A DNA stretch of 22,786 nucleotides, taken from contig DAOJ01000067.1 in NCBI GenBank assembly GCA_002502365.1, forward strand, positions 1 to 22,786. Reading direction: 5' to 3'. Positions 7,474 through 14,428 of the stretch are shown here, piece after piece. Numbering within the stretch: position 1 is the first letter of the stretch; every line of letters starts with the position of its first letter. This DNA comes from Euryarchaeota archaeon UBA106. Lineage in GTDB: Archaea > Thermoplasmatota > Poseidoniia > Poseidoniales > Thalassarchaeaceae. Under the pieces are notes generated by a model. It worked only from the letters and a program-made list of their open reading frames with translations, ran no database searches and was not told the DNA's origin. The position numbers and the translations under genes were made by a program.

Positions 7474-7479
7474 GAAGTG

Positions 7480-7486
7480 CCTCTCC
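7480..7486 (-). promoter_or_regulatory. Ribosome binding site that decides the start at 7473
   Basis: GGAGAGG on the minus strand ends six bases before the ATG at 7473 and overlaps the in-frame ATG at 7488, which argues against using that upstream codon. Confidence 0.6.
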
Positions 7487-7543
7487 ATAATCAGCCTAAA
7501 AAGTCAACCTGATTTATTTCGTTAATCAGTGAAATCAATTCGC

Positions 7544-8596
7544 TCATTCTGTAGCCAGAACTTGTAAATCTTCGATGAATAAATCCAGTTCCCATGCGGT
7601 ACCAGTCCATGCAAGCCTCTTTCGCAATTGCTTGTCAAGGACAAAAGTAACTGTAGAGTGTCCTACTTCATAGTCTCCCAATGAATCTTCATGTGGGTTG
7701 GTTTCTTCGGTTTCTGCAGACCCTTCTAATACACATGAAAGGTAATCCCCATTCGGCCTCTCGTAGCCTTCATCACACATACAATGAGCACTCGAGCCTT
7801 CTCCCATAACCCAGCCGTGGCCATTACAATCAACACCTACTGGAAGCAGAGAAGTGTTTGCACCTGACGCGACCCAAGCTAGGTGGTCATCCTGGTTTAC
7901 GAATTCCTCAAGATAGCCTTCCTCTGATTCTTGCCAACTCCAAGAGGTATGGTTCCAATTCATCAATTTCCATCCTTCTGTGGAGAAATTAACCTCAGAA
8001 GAATTTCTTACTTTATTGTCTAAATCAGCGACTGTATCAGAGACCTGTAATTTTGAATTTAGATAATCCACAACTATTGTCTCGTTGCTTGAATTTAGGA
8101 ATACAACCCTATTCATTGCGCCTTCTGGTGGGGCACTGGCGGCAATGTGCTCATCGTCGACGATTACATTCCATGAGGAGTAAACTTCCATCAGAGTACT
8201 TGGCCTTTCAGCGGTTAGATGTGTCCAATTATATCCTCTGGATTCAGTCCAATCGGACATATGTTCTACTGTATCCCTTGCTGGGTCAATTGTAATTGAG
8301 ACGAAAACAACATCATCACTAGCATCACCTAGATTTGCTTGCGCCCATGCCAGATTTGCTGATATTGCCAAGCAAATATCGGGGCAACTGGTGTAAATAA
8401 AAGCCACAACAACAACCTTTCCTTCTAGGTCAGAGAGTGTGAATTCCTCTCCATTTTGGTCAATCAAGGTAAAATCAGGCGCATCAGGTGGTTCTCGATA
8501 TTCTATTCCATTGAATTCGATATCATTGTCGTCTTGACCTAAACACCCAGATAGCATGATTGAAACAAGCAGAATTGCAAAAAATTTCTGACGCAT
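7544..8596 (-). CDS. SCO1/SenC copper-chaperone lipoprotein with inserted EGF-like module
   Basis: A 350-residue exported thioredoxin-fold protein of the SCO1/SenC family, which delivers copper or redox power to the CuA site of cytochrome oxidase. The lipobox LSGC puts the lipid-anchored Cys at 18. The fold begins APDFTLIDQNGEEFTLSDLEGK, the copper motif is TSCPDIC (Cys71, Cys75), and the distal ligand is in DYEVGHSTVTFVLD (His313). The Cys-to-His gap is 242 residues, against under 100 in ordinary SCO proteins. The extra stretch holds a Trp/Asn-rich part and a four-cysteine EGF-like segment (CNGHG near 257, HCMCDEGY near 271, last Cys 288). A longer frame reaches 8668 but overlaps the upstream gene; GAGGAA five bases before 8596 and the signal peptide right after it fix this start. 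Confidence 0.85.
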   Translation of the reverse strand: MRQKFFAILLVSIMLSGCLGQDDNDIEFNGIEYREPPDAPDFTLIDQNGEEFTLSDLEGKVVVVAFIYTSCPDICLAISANLAWAQANLGDASDDVVFVSITIDPARDTVEHMSDWTESRGYNWTHLTAERPSTLMEVYSSWNVIVDDEHIAASAPPEGAMNRVVFLNSSNETIVVDYLNSKLQVSDTVADLDNKVRNSSEVNFSTEGWKLMNWNHTSWSWQESEEGYLEEFVNQDDHLAWVASGANTSLLPVGVDCNGHGWVMGEGSSAHCMCDEGYERPNGDYLSCVLEGSAETEETNPHEDSLGDYEVGHSTVTFVLDKQLRKRLAWTGTAWELDLFIEDLQVLATE

Positions 8597-8598
8597 AT

Positions 8599-9330
8599 TT
8601 ATTCCTCGAGTAGATATTTTATGTCCTCCAAGACCATTTCTGCATTCCAATCGGAATCTCCCCACCAAACCCTCTGATTGAAATCTTTGTCAACAATGAT
8701 TGTTCCTGTGGTGTGGTCAATCCAGTAACTAAGCGGGTGGTGGTTGACAGTTACGGTGGTATCCTCGGATTGTTGAGTGTCAACACCGCAACCGTCGTGG
8801 TCAACCTCTTCGCCTTCGGGAGTATCAGCGCATCGATCAAATCCGTCAGCAACTCCATCCTCATCTTGGTCTGAATCATAGGTAGTTAGTCCAACATCAA
8901 AATTAATCCATACCGGTTGTAACTCTTCCAAACTACCTGTGAGGTGTGGCCAATGGAAACCTCGTTCATCTGAATATTGTTTAAGCAAATTTGAGTTATC
9001 GGTCCAAGGGTCTACAGTGATAGATAGAATTGCGACATCTTCTCCATACGCATCGCCTAATTGCTCAGAAACATAGTGCAAATTAGCACTCACAATTGGG
9101 CAAATATCAGGACATCTGGTAAATAGGAATGCGATGACAATAACCTTTCCTTCTAATTGGCTTAGGGCATAAGGTTCACCATTCTCGTCTAGTAAGATGA
9201 AGTCTTCTACACCTACTGCTGGTTTGATTTCTTCTCCATAAAAAGGACTTTTTTCCTCAGCCAAACAACCTGCGGTTAGCAAGCATACGGTGACAAGCAT
9301 CACCGATATGACCTGTGCATTCTGCATCAT
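8599..9330 (-). CDS. SCO1/SenC copper-chaperone lipoprotein with inserted TSP3-like repeat
   Basis: A 243-residue paralogue of the next gene. The signal peptide ends in the lipobox LTAGC (Cys22). The thioredoxin-like core starts at VEDFILLDENGEPYALSQLE and carries the copper motif TRCPDICP (Cys73, Cys77); the distal His is in SYWIDHTTGTIIVDKD (His206). About 45 residues beyond the usual spacing lie just before that His strand. They form a thrombospondin type 3-like calcium repeat, DSDQDEDGVADGFDRCADTP, then EGEEVDHDGCG, with two cysteines placed as in TSP3. The ATG overlaps the upstream stop as ATGA, with GGAGAAG before it, and the next SCO gene starts two bases after this stop, so the three are one translation-coupled operon. 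Role: copper insertion or redox service to a terminal oxidase, by family. Confidence 0.88.
   Translation of the reverse strand: MMQNAQVISVMLVTVCLLTAGCLAEEKSPFYGEEIKPAVGVEDFILLDENGEPYALSQLEGKVIVIAFLFTRCPDICPIVSANLHYVSEQLGDAYGEDVAILSITVDPWTDNSNLLKQYSDERGFHWPHLTGSLEELQPVWINFDVGLTTYDSDQDEDGVADGFDRCADTPEGEEVDHDGCGVDTQQSEDTTVTVNHHPLSYWIDHTTGTIIVDKDFNQRVWWGDSDWNAEMVLEDIKYLLEE
8602..8607 (-). promoter_or_regulatory. Ribosome binding site of the second SCO gene, inside the first
   Basis: GAGGAA on the minus strand forms the last two sense codons of the upstream SCO gene and lies five bases before the ATG at 8596. It sets the start of the downstream gene and couples the two. Confidence 0.65.
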
Positions 9331-9992
9331 TCTTCTCCATCCTGCTTTGACATCATATTCGAAGATTCTCCGAAAAAGTTCCTACTAATCCAGATATATC
9401 CGGCGGCTGAAAAAGATACTATTGCAGTGATTAGAAATATATTTTCTAATCCAATTTCATCACTTGACCCAGTTGGTTGTTGATTATTTCCTGGCAGGTT
9501 GAATCCACCATCAGGGGGGCCGTTTTCATCGTGACTATCTTCAAGAAGGGTCAGATTAAATATATTCCAAAGCGAATCATTTTCGTAAATTTGTATCTCA
9601 ATAATCGTGGCTTTGTAGAGGCTCGGATCAAACCAAATTTTACATTCATCTGAATTGGTTGTTGAATCTGATGGGCCTGAAGAGCATTGCCAATCAATCG
9701 TGCGATTAGCACCCTCAGTAGAGAATGTAATTGTTCGATTACTGTCTGTAACTAAATTATAGAAAATCACAGAATCATTTAGTCTGACTTCCGCCTCTTC
9801 TGGCTGTACAGAATTATTTTCCATATTGAATTCGAATGTCATACCATCATGGGCGGATGCAGCTGGTGCAATCAATAAGATAGCAAAGAGAGCCAAAGTA
9901 ATTCTAAGAATCTCTATTTTTACCTCATCCCTGAGATTTCTAGTGCCAGCAATCTGCAACTTAACCACGACTTGTATCAGAATACTCGCCAA
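9327..9992 (-). CDS. Exported, C-terminally anchored cupredoxin-like protein (start uncertain)
   Basis: The frame is open to a TTG at 9992 (221 residues). A clear signal peptide (LRITLALFAILLIAPAASA) begins only about 27 residues in, ending just before HDGMTFEF. The mature part is a beta-rich domain of about 110 residues with VQPEEAEVRLNDSVIFYNL and NRTITF, resembling the edge strands of cupredoxins. It has two cysteines (WQCSS, DECKIWF), many N-glycosylation sequons, a Pro/Gly/Asn linker, a C-terminal transmembrane helix and a short cytoplasmic tail. A convincing set of type-1 copper ligands is not visible. No ATG, GTG or TTG suits the signal peptide; GATGAGG lies just before an ATA codon, so a rare ATA start or a base change is possible. 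The stop overlaps the SCO gene start as ATGA. The cupredoxin reading is tentative. Confidence 0.6.
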   Translation of the reverse strand: MASILIQVVVKLQIAGTRNLRDEVKIEILRITLALFAILLIAPAASAHDGMTFEFNMENNSVQPEEAEVRLNDSVIFYNLVTDSNRTITFSTEGANRTIDWQCSSGPSDSTTNSDECKIWFDPSLYKATIIEIQIYENDSLWNIFNLTLLEDSHDENGPPDGGFNLPGNNQQPTGSSDEIGLENIFLITAIVSFSAAGYIWISRNFFGESSNMMSKQDGEE

Positions 9993-10069
9993 GCCTGTTG
10001 GATTTCAATTCTACTTGTAAAAATATCAATTCCACTAAAGACAAACAACAACTAATGGCTCATTGAATG

Positions 10070-10105
10070 GGGGTTGAACTCAAGAACCCCTGCCAAGTCG
10101 GCAGG
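10070..10105 (+). other. Two overlapping hairpins in the tRNA-Ala leader
   Basis: GGGGTT (10070-10075) pairs with AACCCC (10085-10090) across nine bases. CCTGCC (10089-10094) pairs with GGCAGG (10100-10105) across five bases. The two stems share bases 10089-10090, so they cannot both form fully. The second ends six bases before the tRNA-Ala 5' end. A TATA-like AAAAATAT lies upstream near 10020. Structure is seen; role is unknown. Confidence 0.5.
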
Positions 10106-10111
10106 CTCACG

Positions 10112-10188
10112 GGGCGCTTAGCTCAGCTTGGAAGAGCACCTGGTTTGCAACCAGGGGGCCGGGGGTTCAAATCCCCCAGCGTCCACCA
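10112..10188 (+). tRNA. tRNA-Ala (TGC), CCA encoded
   Basis: The acceptor GGGCGCT pairs with AGCGTCC (one G-T). The D stem is GCTC/GAGC, the anticodon stem CCTGG/CCAGG with loop TTTGCAA (anticodon TGC), and the T arm GGGGG-TTCAAAT-CCCCC. The discriminator is A and CCA is encoded at 10186-10188. The last CCA base directly abuts the stop codon of the convergent tfb gene. Confidence 0.96.
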
Positions 10189-11214
10189 TCAAGCCTCAAT
10201 TGGAGGCGCAAGCTGATTGAGAATCTTCAGTAAGCCACGAAGAGTGACTTCGCTGATTCCAGAAACCTTGCAAACTTCACTCTGAGTTCGGGGTGAAGTG
10301 CTCTCTTGTGAGACTCGATAGAGAATGACTCCAGCAATTCCAGAAGGTTTCTTTCCTTGCCATGACAAATCATTTCCAACTTTTTTCCACATATCCTTGG
10401 CTGCCCCTAGAACTGCTGGAGGAAGTTGTAGGTCAGAATGGAATTTTTCGAAATATTCGTCAGGCCTAGTAATGTGATGAGTGCCTAGATTGCGAGCAAC
10501 TAGCCTAATTGTTCTCTTCAATTCCTTCTCTTCAACCTCGGTTCGCATATCAAAAGCTTCAGCGATCTCCTCAATCTGTCGAGGTATCCTAGCCTCTCTT
10601 GCCGCTATGTATACGCAAGCTGCTGATACGCCACGAATACTTCTGCCAGTGACTAAACCGCGCTCAACCGAGTGCCTGTAAAGTGAAGCCGCTTGCTGTT
10701 CGATTTGAGGCGGCAAATCCCCACGATCTCGGATGAATTGCATCGCGGTTGTTAGATTTCGAGCACGTGAATCTCTAGTTTTGCTTCGTTGGTCAATACG
10801 CTGTCTCCTACGCCAATCTCGAGCAGCCTTTCCAGTCATTCCATGCCGCTTGGCTGCACCCGTGGTAAGGTCAGTCCTGCTTATTTCAGTCGATAGGCCC
10901 TTGTCCGATATGGTAAGTGTCGTAGGTGCACCTACTCTACTCCTATCATTTCCATCTGAGTGATTTACCCATTCGGCTCCAGGGTCTATCATATTCTGTG
11001 CAGCTACAAAGCCACATACTGCACAACTGGTTTCACCGCGTACGTCATCAGTGTCCCACTCATCACTACCACAAACTTCGCAAGCACCTGATACACTCTC
11101 TGTATTTCTAGCCTTAGAAGGCCTTACTCCAGTAACAAATTGTTTGTTTCTTTTTGTGTTCTTCATTGCACTCACTTTCCTTGTTTGCCGACTACCAGTG
11201 TCCTGTTCTTTCAT
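10189..11214 (-). CDS. tfb: Transcription initiation factor TFB (TFIIB homologue)
   Basis: A 341-residue TFB, the archaeal TFIIB that bridges TBP-bound TATA/BRE DNA and RNA polymerase. The N-terminal zinc ribbon is complete (Cys45, Cys48, Cys64, Cys67, in ACEVCGS and SCAVCGF). It is followed by the B-reader/linker region with DPGAEWVNHSDGNDRSR and two cyclin repeats (about 150-240 and 250-335). VERGLVTGRSIRGVSAACVY is the usual repeat-1 signature, and the second repeat includes LSWQGKKPSGIAGVILY. About 40 extra basic residues precede the ribbon. The start may be ATG 11214 or ATG 11166; neither has a Shine-Dalgarno. A strong TATA-like box about 37 bases upstream of 11214 suits a nearly leaderless transcript from 11214. 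Archaeal genomes can carry several TFBs; which class this is cannot be told here. Confidence 0.97.
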   Translation of the reverse strand: MKEQDTGSRQTRKVSAMKNTKRNKQFVTGVRPSKARNTESVSGACEVCGSDEWDTDDVRGETSCAVCGFVAAQNMIDPGAEWVNHSDGNDRSRVGAPTTLTISDKGLSTEISRTDLTTGAAKRHGMTGKAARDWRRRQRIDQRSKTRDSRARNLTTAMQFIRDRGDLPPQIEQQAASLYRHSVERGLVTGRSIRGVSAACVYIAAREARIPRQIEEIAEAFDMRTEVEEKELKRTIRLVARNLGTHHITRPDEYFEKFHSDLQLPPAVLGAAKDMWKKVGNDLSWQGKKPSGIAGVILYRVSQESTSPRTQSEVCKVSGISEVTLRGLLKILNQLAPPIEA

Positions 11215-11245
11215 GTTAACTCTTGGTTGTATAGTCTAACTTGTC

Positions 11246-11256
11246 TTATTTAAAAC
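11246..11256 (-). promoter_or_regulatory. Probable TATA box of tfb
   Basis: GTTTTAAATAA on the minus strand is the most A/T-rich box in the tfb-gcvT gap and is centred about 37 bases before the tfb ATG. That fits initiation about 10 bases before the start codon. Inferred from position and composition. Confidence 0.5.
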
Positions 11257-11311
11257 TTTGTCCTATATGTTTTGTCGAAATAATTCTGCGAAGACGGATT
11301 TATCTGACACT

Positions 11312-11334
11312 GTGCAATAGAGAGATTATTGCAC
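11312..11334. promoter_or_regulatory. Perfect 8-bp inverted repeat in the gcvT leader/promoter
   Basis: GTGCAATA (11312-11319) and TATTGCAC (11327-11334) are exact reverse complements separated by GAGAGAT. The dyad lies 22-44 bases before the preferred gcvT GTG and just after a TATA-like GGATTTATC (11297-11305). It could be an operator covering the transcription start or an RNA hairpin. The repeat is seen; regulation is inferred. Confidence 0.5.
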
Positions 11335-11355
11335 CTGTGGCTTCCGCCAAGGTTT

Positions 11356-12507
11356 GTGTCCGATAGTCCACCTGTCAGAACCGCCTTGTTTGATTGCCAT
11401 CTAGAGTCAACCGCAAAAATGGTTGATTTCCACGGCTTCGAGTTGCCTATCTGGTACTCATCGATACAAGAGGAACATCTCGCATGCCGTTCAACAGCTG
11501 GAATGTTCGATGTTTCACACATGGGGTTCTTCTCCTTCGAAGGTGATAATGTTAGAGAATGGCTCGAGAGTATTTCAACTCAGAAGGTTTCTTCTTTCGT
11601 AACTGGTAGATGCGGTTACACTCATTTTCTAGACTTCGATGGACACATTATTGACGATATGATTTTTGCAGTAAAATCCGATACCTGTGTACTTGGCGTT
11701 CCCAATGCATCCATGGTTCCGACTATGTGGAAATGGTTAACTGAGTTATTACCGAAGGATGGTTCCATTACCATCGAAAATCTCTCTGGTGATACCAGTA
11801 TCATTGCTCTACAAGGTCCGAATTCGGGAGAGATACTAACTGCAGCCTTGGGTGATTCGAACAGAATTTCCCGATTCAAATGTCAAGAAATTCTCACCAA
11901 TGACGCAGGAATCACTGGTTGGATACAGGGAACAGGGTACACGGGTGAAAGTGGAGCAGAGATTTTCGTGACTAATGAACAAGCACCAACACTTTGGAAT
12001 CTTCTATTGGAAAAAGGAGAATCCCATGGCTTGGTGCCAGTTGGTCTTGGTGCTAGGGATACATTACGGTTGGAAAAAGGATATTTGTTATCAGGACAAG
12101 ATTTCCTATGGCCTGGCCTTGGATTAAATCCTGATGATTCACTACCAGTCAAATTTCTAGCTCGAAATACTGCCGAAACAGCGGTACCTTTCGGGTTAGA
12201 TTTAGATCATGAATTTGTAGGTCGAGATTCGGTCATTTCCTCTATTGAATCTAACATAAGGTGGCATGGTCTGAGATGCTTAGACCGTGGTCCAGCACCT
12301 CGTTTGGGACATGAAGTAAAACTTTCAAATAATGACGAATCAGAAATTTTAGGCTATGTTACCAGTGGTTGCCCATCGCCTTCTCTAAATCGCGCTGGTA
12401 TTGCCATGGCCTATCTCGAGAACGTTGAAATTGGTTCCGAGGTTTGGATTCAAGCCAGTCCTCGAAGGCGTGTCAGAGCTGAAGTTGTATCACCACCATT
12501 TGTTTGA
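11356..12507 (+). CDS. gcvT: Glycine cleavage system T protein (aminomethyltransferase)
   Basis: A 383-residue T protein. It takes the aminomethyl group from lipoylated H protein, releases ammonia and makes 5,10-methylene-THF. Visible family blocks are ALFDCHLESTAKMVDFHGFE, EEHLACRSTAGMFDVSHMG, the catalytic-Asp region HIIDDMIFAV, SIIALQGPNSGEIL, GYTGESGAEIF, ARDTLRLEKGYLLSGQD, and a C-terminal GYVTSGCPSPSLNRAGIAM. GTG 11356 is preferred because the family starts about ten residues before the ALFD block; a TTG at 11329 would add nine residues and would lie inside the inverted repeat. gcvPA and gcvPB are 3 kb downstream, separated by an EF-hand gene and an opposing SDR gene. No gcvH is in the window. 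Confidence 0.93.
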   Translation: MSDSPPVRTALFDCHLESTAKMVDFHGFELPIWYSSIQEEHLACRSTAGMFDVSHMGFFSFEGDNVREWLESISTQKVSSFVTGRCGYTHFLDFDGHIIDDMIFAVKSDTCVLGVPNASMVPTMWKWLTELLPKDGSITIENLSGDTSIIALQGPNSGEILTAALGDSNRISRFKCQEILTNDAGITGWIQGTGYTGESGAEIFVTNEQAPTLWNLLLEKGESHGLVPVGLGARDTLRLEKGYLLSGQDFLWPGLGLNPDDSLPVKFLARNTAETAVPFGLDLDHEFVGRDSVISSIESNIRWHGLRCLDRGPAPRLGHEVKLSNNDESEILGYVTSGCPSPSLNRAGIAMAYLENVEIGSEVWIQASPRRRVRAEVVSPPFV

Positions 12508-12595
12508 AATTTGAATTAATTCTGTTTGATAATTCAGAGATGCGCCGGCGTAATACTCTTGACCAAGGATACTGACCAAACATTGAGTTGGGCAT

Positions 12596-14428
12596 ATGAG
12601 CGCGAGATTTGAAGCGGTCGCACTGAAGAAATTACAAGAGATAATTCAGGAAAAAGGGATTAGTGCCGAGGCAATTTTTTCAAAATTCGATATCAACAAC
12701 GATGGCAGTTTAGATCCTCAAGAATTCAGCCTAGCCATAGCCTCAATCACAGGCCAAAATGCTCCAGATGCAATCATTAGAGCAGTTTTCTCGGCTCTTG
12801 ACAATGATGGTGATAATGCACTTGACCTTGCTGAAGTTCTATCCCTAGCGGGGGGAGGACAGGCTGGTGCTGTAACTGCCGAAACCAACGAAATAACCAT
12901 CCAAGGGCATACTATTCCAGAATATAATGGGAGTTATCTACGTGGAGAAGATATCAATGGAAGCCCCAGTTTTTCAAAACCATCAGGACATACTCTCTAT
13001 TTCTACAATATGTCAGCTGGAGGCGCTAAGTCTTGGAGCTTGCACAAAAGGCGAACTGATGGTAGTAAGGACCTCTATGATGGCGGTTGGACAAGGCCAC
13101 CTTCTTCAGGAGGTGTTCCCTTAGGTACTCGAAGGTGGGTAGGTGTTGGTATGCTCACAATAACAGCTGTTGGTGACCGCATGACTCCTAATGCAAAGGA
13201 AGCAGAAAATGAAGAAACCACCGATATCAGAATAGAATTACAAAAAGGAACATACATGTCAAACGAATCGATATCGGTTAATTTTACAGGACCTATGTTA
13301 GGTGCTGATTCTTGGATGGGGATTGTTCCAGCAGATACTGAACACGGTGATGCAACAGTGAATAGATACAATCGAGTTTCGTACTTTGATATGGAAGGCC
13401 AATCTATCGGAACTCATATTTTTGAAAATCCAGGTGAAGGTAATTGGACAATCAGAATGAACAATGATGCTGGTGAAGAAATAGCCTACGTTGAATTCAA
13501 TGTAGAAGCAGTGGCAGAGGAAATCGTTCCGGTACCATTGGAACCTACTGATACAGCAGAAAAACAAGCAACATCTCCTTCGAGCGATGGTTTGTATTCA
13601 GTCGACAAAATGATGTCAGACATGGGTCCGGAATTTGTCAATGATTTAGAAAACATGCTTTCAAATCCGAATCAGAGTATAGGCGAAGCTAGGGCTGCTG
13701 CAGACGAAATCGCAGAACAAAAAATTAGCGAATTACCCTTCCTTTTCCAATCTCCTGCTAGAAGAATGTGGTCAAAAAACGCGGATTCCATACTTGCAAA
13801 CATCGTGGAAAACCTACCTCCTGCGGAAGATTTAGCCAAAGCTGCTGCTGTAGCTAGCGCTGTTGGAGTGGGAGCGGCAGCAGTAGCCACACAAGCAGGA
13901 TTAGAAGGTCAAACTCCGCAAGATGCCGTTGTAGATGCTGTGGTAAACACGGTAATCGATCAAGCCGCTGGCGTGGTAATGGACAGTGTAGTTCCAGTAG
14001 AGGAAGTTTCAGTCACCGAAACTGAAACTCAAGTCGAGCAAGAATCTACATCCATCCCCGAACCCGAATCGGTCTCAGAACCAGATGCCGAAGATATCGG
14101 GCTAGATTTGGTATCAGTAGCCGCAGCATTGAGTGAATCGAGATTTCTAAACGACCAGATTGAAATCGTTGAATCAACCAAAGGACTGACCGCTATTGCG
14201 TCGGTCAGAGTCGAAAAAATCGAAAGGACATTTTCGATCGGTATAGATGATGAATATCGTGGTGGTCAAACAATTATTGGTAGTATCGAAGGCGTTGGTG
14301 ATGTCGAAATACATCTCAAGCCAAGTATGGATATGTCCGATATAAGAATTAATCAATCGTCTAATTTGACTCTTTCAATGCACAAGTGGAATGGAATCCG
14401 AAAAAGGCTAGAATTGTACGCTCAGTGA
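12596..14428 (+). CDS. EF-hand multidomain protein of unknown function
   Basis: A 610-residue protein with no signal peptide. Residues 20-85 hold a calmodulin-like EF-hand pair. Loop 1 is DINNDGSLDPQE (32-43) and loop 2 DNDGDNALDLAE (69-80), both with full sets of calcium-ligand positions. Residues about 105-195 form a Gly/Trp/Tyr-rich beta module (NGSYLRGEDINGSPSF, HTLYFYNM, DGGWTRPP, LGTRRWVGVGMLTI). Residues about 210-304 form a second beta module (ESISVNFTGP, DSWMGIVPAD, GNWTIRMNND), faintly like the WxGI-containing SKICH-like modules. A helical stretch with an Ala-rich hydrophobic segment (about 418-465) follows, then an acidic Glu/Pro linker and a C-terminal beta domain of about 110 residues. 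It starts at ATG 12596 with no strong Shine-Dalgarno and overlaps the opposing SDR stop by seven bases. EF hands are clear; the other modules are tentative. Confidence 0.8.
   Translation: MSARFEAVALKKLQEIIQEKGISAEAIFSKFDINNDGSLDPQEFSLAIASITGQNAPDAIIRAVFSALDNDGDNALDLAEVLSLAGGGQAGAVTAETNEITIQGHTIPEYNGSYLRGEDINGSPSFSKPSGHTLYFYNMSAGGAKSWSLHKRRTDGSKDLYDGGWTRPPSSGGVPLGTRRWVGVGMLTITAVGDRMTPNAKEAENEETTDIRIELQKGTYMSNESISVNFTGPMLGADSWMGIVPADTEHGDATVNRYNRVSYFDMEGQSIGTHIFENPGEGNWTIRMNNDAGEEIAYVEFNVEAVAEEIVPVPLEPTDTAEKQATSPSSDGLYSVDKMMSDMGPEFVNDLENMLSNPNQSIGEARAAADEIAEQKISELPFLFQSPARRMWSKNADSILANIVENLPPAEDLAKAAAVASAVGVGAAAVATQAGLEGQTPQDAVVDAVVNTVIDQAAGVVMDSVVPVEEVSVTETETQVEQESTSIPEPESVSEPDAEDIGLDLVSVAAALSESRFLNDQIEIVESTKGLTAIASVRVEKIERTFSIGIDDEYRGGQTIIGSIEGVGDVEIHLKPSMDMSDIRINQSSNLTLSMHKWNGIRKRLELYAQ

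Noticed and set aside
8597..8668. Longer N-terminus of the second SCO protein starting at 8668
   Set aside because: It would overlap the upstream SCO gene by about 70 bases and place 24 hydrophilic residues before a lipoprotein signal; the start at 8596 has a good ribosome site.
10061..10111. tRNA fragment or box C/D RNA in the tRNA-Ala leader
   Set aside because: The T-arm-like GGGGGTT has a loop of the wrong size and no C or D boxes are present; described only as hairpins.
11166..11214. tfb starting at the internal ATG 11166
   Set aside because: Possible, but the TATA-like box lies 37 bases before 11214, which favours the upstream ATG; left as an alternative.
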